This document shows, piece after piece, positions 6,121 to 9,476 of a DNA stretch of 9,476 bases. Positions within the stretch are counted from its first letter, which is position 1; each line of letters begins with the position of its first letter. The position numbers and the translations under genes are program-made. The stretch is taken from positions 1 through 9,476 of the forward strand of contig JBFMFE010000316.1 in NCBI GenBank assembly GCA_040752295.1, in the 5' to 3' direction. The notes beneath the pieces are model-generated. The model was not told the DNA's origin. It ran no database searches and saw only the letters and a program-made list of their open reading frames with translations. The stretch is from JBFMFE01 sp040752295 (GTDB lineage: Bacteria > UBP15 > UBA6099 > JBFMBQ01).

Positions 6121-6129
6121 TGCTATAAT
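6121..6129 (+). promoter_or_regulatory. Extended -10 promoter for the wzz-like gene
   Basis: TGCTATAAT is a perfect extended -10 (TGnTATAAT). At 17 bases upstream only GCTTTG (6101-6106) is found, a poor -35, which extended -10 promoters tolerate. Transcription would start near 6136, giving a leader of about 24 bases to the ATG at 6160. It diverges from the MFS promoter about 100 bases away. Confidence 0.65.
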
Positions 6130-6159
6130 ATGTGCCCGTATGATCATGAGCGATTTTCG

Positions 6160-7941
6160 ATGACGGGAGAGCCGGGGATAGGAGACTATATCAGGGCTGT
6201 CGCCCGCAACAGGTACCGCATCGCGGTTTTTGTTTTTTTCTGCGCGGCGGCTGCTTTCGCGGTTCAGATTCTCGGCGGTCCCGTGTACCGTGCCTCGGCG
6301 ACGCTGGTCGTTCTTCCGCCGCGTTTTCAGCCCGAGATGAAGCCGCAGACCATGTCGCTTCAGACGTACCGGACTATTCTGTTCACCGAAAGCATCATGG
6401 ATCACGTGGCGAGGGAGATGAACCGCGGCGGGGGGAAGCACACGGCGGAGGGGATTCGGCGCTCGCTGACCGTCGAGTTCGTTGAGGAGAGCAGGACGCC
6501 CGCGGCGGTGAGCTACTCGCCGGTGCTGAAGCTGTACGCGACGGCGCGGAAGCCCGACGACGCGAGGCGGATCGCGGACCTCTCGACCGAGGCGCTTATC
6601 AGGAAAGCCGGCGAGCTGCAGACGATCCAGACCGGCGAATCACTCCGCTACATAGAGGAACTGCACGGGAACACGGGGAGGGAGTTGAAGGCGGTTGACG
6701 ACCGCATCGTCGAGTTCGACAGGCGGAACAACCTTCAACTCATGAAAGACTCGCTTCAGGTCAAGCAGGAGAAACTGATGGAGCATATGAAGGAACTGCA
6801 CGATGAGAAGACGGCGCTCGACCAGTTCACCGGGGTGAACGTCAGGCTGGCGGAAATGATCGGGCGCATGGAAAGCGACCACCAGTGGCTCGGCGCCATT
6901 GACCCGCAGGAAGTGCTCGGCGGCGCCGCCGGGGAAGGCAAGCCGCGCGGCGATCCCTTCGCCGCCGAAACGCTGCGCGCGAAGCTGAACCTTCTCGAAC
7001 TTGACAGGCGCGTCCTCGCATACGCGAAGGCCTCCGAAATAAGCATGCTGGAGAAAGAGAAGGCGATTCTTGAGGAAACGTTGAAGGAACGGGAGAAGGA
7101 ACTTTTCGAGACGATTCACGACCTCGAAACCGGGAAGCCGGACATAGAAAAAATGCGGGAACAGCTCGATAAAGAGGACGCGCTCATCGAACTTTCCCGC
7201 GCCATAGGCGACGAGGCGCTCTGGGCGCGCCTTGTGCGGAACATCACCCCGGGCGAGGCGAAGACGCTGAAGGACATGAAACTCAAAACACAGGAGCCGA
7301 ACCCGGTGTACTTCGAACTCAGGAAAGAACTTGTGACAAGGGAGGCGCGTTACGGCGCGCTGGAAGAGCGGAAAGAGTATCTCGGGCGCGAGAAGGAAGA
7401 ACTGTCGAAGCGGATACGAGCCGTTGATGACCTGCTGCAGAAGAGGACGAAGGGACTCGAGCACCTGCAGAACCTGCGCAAGATAATCGAGGCGCATTAC
7501 AACTTCCTCGCGGAGCGGTACAACGCGATAAAAGGGCAGTTCATGGAGAACCGGCAGAGGATAGAGGTGGCGCAGGCAAAGATTGCATACCTGGAGGGCG
7601 TCGTGGCGGACCTGAAAGACGAGACCGGCATGCTCGTCGCGGACGTGACGATGAGGGAACTCGAGCGCGAGCGGCTCGAGAAAGAGCGGAAGACGATATC
7701 GGACAAGTACGAAATACTCTCCACCAAGGTGGAGGAGGCGCGGATGGCGCGGGCGGACGAGGGCACCGATCTGAAGCTCGCCTCGCGCGCGATCAAGCCG
7801 TCCCGTCCCTTGAAAGCGGGGAAGTTGAAGAACAGCCTGCTCGCCGCCGGCATCGGACTGATGCTGAGCGTCACCGCGGTGATCGCGTCGGAGTTCCTGC
7901 GGCTGACCCTTTCCCCGGAAAACGGGAAAAGCCCCTCATAA
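6160..7941 (+). CDS. Wzz/GumC-type polysaccharide chain-length (co-polymerase) protein
   Basis: A 593-residue protein with the architecture of polysaccharide co-polymerases: a short cytoplasmic start, TM1 (about 19-37), the Wzz-type segment VYRASATLVVLPP, a very long charged periplasmic region rich in heptad-like Leu/Glu/Lys (about 180-530, coiled coil), EPNPVYFELRKEL typical of GumC/ExoP-like members, a Pro-containing APxxP-like segment (IKPSRPLKAGKLKN), TM2 (about 560-577) and a short tail. Such proteins set polymer length in Wzx/Wzy pathways or help form the export channel. The C-terminus ends after TM2, so no tyrosine kinase (BY-kinase) domain is fused. The ATG at 6160 is chosen because upstream in-frame codons overlap the TATAAT promoter element. 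Only a weak GAG precedes it. The gene is followed at 37 bases by the flippase, probably in one transcript. Confidence 0.85.
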   Translation: MTGEPGIGDYIRAVARNRYRIAVFVFFCAAAAFAVQILGGPVYRASATLVVLPPRFQPEMKPQTMSLQTYRTILFTESIMDHVAREMNRGGGKHTAEGIRRSLTVEFVEESRTPAAVSYSPVLKLYATARKPDDARRIADLSTEALIRKAGELQTIQTGESLRYIEELHGNTGRELKAVDDRIVEFDRRNNLQLMKDSLQVKQEKLMEHMKELHDEKTALDQFTGVNVRLAEMIGRMESDHQWLGAIDPQEVLGGAAGEGKPRGDPFAAETLRAKLNLLELDRRVLAYAKASEISMLEKEKAILEETLKEREKELFETIHDLETGKPDIEKMREQLDKEDALIELSRAIGDEALWARLVRNITPGEAKTLKDMKLKTQEPNPVYFELRKELVTREARYGALEERKEYLGREKEELSKRIRAVDDLLQKRTKGLEHLQNLRKIIEAHYNFLAERYNAIKGQFMENRQRIEVAQAKIAYLEGVVADLKDETGMLVADVTMRELERERLEKERKTISDKYEILSTKVEEARMARADEGTDLKLASRAIKPSRPLKAGKLKNSLLAAGIGLMLSVTAVIASEFLRLTLSPENGKSPS

Positions 7942-7978
7942 ATAAAAAAGAGGCGGCGTACAACGGGCAGCCGCTCCC

Positions 7979-9476
7979 ATGAGCACAACCGGAATCGAGT
8001 TTGAACTCAGGGAAGTGTCGCGCGGCGCCGTCTATTCCTTCGCCGGCAAGATCGCCTGGAGCGGGCTTCATTTTCTCACCCGTCTCGTCGTGGCGAGGAC
8101 GCTCGGAGCGCGGATTTTCGGCGATTACGTGCTCTGCACGACGCTGATTTCCATCGGGGGCATCATATCGTGCGTGGGCTTCCCGAGCGCGATCGTCCGC
8201 TACGGCGCCATGTACAGGGCTGCCGGCGACGGGGCGAGGCTGCGGGGGCTGTACAGGGGCACGATGGGGTCGGCGTTCATTTTAGGCTCCGTCATAACCG
8301 TTGCGGTGTACGCCGCCGCGCCGGCTGTTTCCCAATCGCTCTTTCACAAGGAAAGCCTCGTCGCGCCTCTGCGCATATTTTCCTTCTCGCTTCCCGTTTT
8401 CGGTCTCATGATGCTCATGTGGAGCGCGCTCCAATCGCAGCGGGCGGTGGGGATGCAGGTCCTTTCAGAGAACGTGATGAGACCAGCGATACTTCTTTCC
8501 CTGGTGTTGTTCCTCTCGATTTCCGGGCTTACGATAGAGAAAGTGTCGTGGGCGTTCGTCGCCTCCGTGTTCGCAACCGCGGCGGCGTCGTATGCGATGA
8601 CGCTTAAATCCTCGCCGCTCCTGCGCGGCGCCGCGAAGCCCGTGTTCGAGCGGAGGGAGATCGTGCGCTACTCGGTTCCGCTCATGCTTTCGGTCGTAGT
8701 GGCGAACATGTCGGGGTGGTCGGACGCGGTGCTTCTCGGCATATTCCGCGACTCGTCGGAAGTGGGGGTGCTGAACGGGGCGGCTCTTGTCGCGGGGATG
8801 GGGAGCATGATACTCGTTTCTCTCTCGGTTCTGTTCGCGCCTCTGATATCCGAGATGCATCACCGCGGCGAGACGGACAGAATGGCTGAGCTGACGAAAG
8901 TCGTCTCGCGCTGGAGCGTGACACTGAGTCTTCCCGTGTTCGTGCCGCTCATGATGTTTCCGGGAGAGGTTATGGGCTTTCTGTTCGGAAAGGATTTTTC
9001 GGCTGGCGGGGTCTGCCTTTTTCTGGTTGCTCTCGGCTGCGCCGCCACCGCGGGGTCGGGACCCGTGGGCAGCCTTCTGATGATGGCGGGAAAGCAGGAC
9101 ATGGTGTTACTGAACACGGTCGGCGCGGTGGGGTTGAGGGTGCTGCTGAGCCTTGCCCTCATTCCCGGACACGGCGCGGTGGGCGTGGCGTTCGCTTCGA
9201 TGGTGTGCAGTTTCACCGCCGGCGCCGCGGCGGTGCTGATGGTAAAGGGTTTTTTGGGTTTTCACCCGTTTTCGCGCGGGTATTTCGTACCTGTGCTCGC
9301 CGCCTGCGGCGGGATTCTTGCCGGATTGGGGGTGGGGTCCGCCGTGGGGCAGGGGGGTGGTTTGTGGCGGCTTGCACCCCCCCTCGTTTTTATGATCGTG
9401 TACCTCGCGGTGGTGGGGTTGTACGGCATACGCGACGAGGACCGGTTGATCGTCGGTACGTTGAGAAATAAGCTGA
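7979..9476 (+). CDS. Wzx-type polysaccharide flippase, 3' end cut by window
   Basis: The frame is open from the ATG at 7979 to the right edge, giving 499 residues with no stop. The features are those of the oligosaccharide flippase/PST family: an N-terminus of the form RGAVYSFAGKIAWSGLHFLTRLVVARTLGARIFGDY (residues about 15-50), as in RfbX/Wzx proteins, then 12-14 hydrophobic helices with short loops, FGKDFSAG near residue 340 and GHGAVGVAFASM near 400. The last visible part (GIRDEDRLIVGTLRNKL) resembles the usual cytoplasmic tail, so little is missing. It would move lipid-linked sugar units across the inner membrane. The start has no good ribosome site, no other start codon lies between the in-frame TAA at 7943 and 7979, and the gap to the wzz-like gene is 37 bases, which suits coupled expression. 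The end of the gene carries unusual G and C runs (9328-9383). Confidence 0.85.
   Translation, partial: MSTTGIEFELREVSRGAVYSFAGKIAWSGLHFLTRLVVARTLGARIFGDYVLCTTLISIGGIISCVGFPSAIVRYGAMYRAAGDGARLRGLYRGTMGSAFILGSVITVAVYAAAPAVSQSLFHKESLVAPLRIFSFSLPVFGLMMLMWSALQSQRAVGMQVLSENVMRPAILLSLVLFLSISGLTIEKVSWAFVASVFATAAASYAMTLKSSPLLRGAAKPVFERREIVRYSVPLMLSVVVANMSGWSDAVLLGIFRDSSEVGVLNGAALVAGMGSMILVSLSVLFAPLISEMHHRGETDRMAELTKVVSRWSVTLSLPVFVPLMMFPGEVMGFLFGKDFSAGGVCLFLVALGCAATAGSGPVGSLLMMAGKQDMVLLNTVGAVGLRVLLSLALIPGHGAVGVAFASMVCSFTAGAAAVLMVKGFLGFHPFSRGYFVPVLAACGGILAGLGVGSAVGQGGGLWRLAPPLVFMIVYLAVVGLYGIRDEDRLIVGTLRNKL

Noticed and set aside
6640..7497. A 285-codon minus-strand frame inside the wzz-like gene
   Set aside because: Composition is that of a reverse-complement reading of a coiled coil. 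It has no motif and no start signal.

Overview
The window looks like chromosomal DNA of a GC-rich Gram-negative bacterium. The PurS/PurL/PurQ set and the wording of PurQ (LRTAGTNCD, MPHPERH...HPRWTR) and PurL (AQTWSEHCKHK) remind me of planctomycete/PVC or neighbouring candidate phyla. That placement is from memory of the families, not from a search. The coding part is GC-rich throughout. The first ~400 bases contrast with it: they are visibly AT-rich and full of repeats.

Layout, left to right. (1) Positions 2-97 hold the last codons of an unidentified gene on the + strand. (2) Positions 98-397 are an AT-rich intergenic island with a 36-bp imperfect inverted repeat, a third degenerate copy of the same motif, and two further hairpins. 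(3) A minus-strand purine operon reads purS-purL-purQ (4238 down to 398). Together these encode the three-part formylglycinamide ribonucleotide amidotransferase, and a good sigma70-type promoter lies just upstream (4288-4317). The PurS here is a tandem duplication: two PurS domains in one 158-residue chain. (4) A separate minus-strand small gene (4658-4437), with its own strong promoter and a perfect Shine-Dalgarno, encodes a 73-residue protein of the DsrD family. No dsrAB or other sulfur gene is nearby. (5) A minus-strand MFS transporter (5980-4793) follows. (6) A short divergent promoter region leads to two + strand genes, a Wzz/GumC-type chain-length protein (6160-7941) and a Wzx-type flippase (7979 to beyond the window end). 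These look like the start of a surface-polysaccharide locus.

How the genes work together: PurS2-PurL-PurQ carry out the fourth step of de novo purine synthesis. Wzz and Wzx would act in export and assembly of a cell-surface polysaccharide. The DsrD-like protein and the MFS carrier have no evident link to either group. The items most worth a second look are the fused PurS pair, the orphan DsrD-like gene with a palindrome centred on its -10 box, and the repeat island at the left edge.
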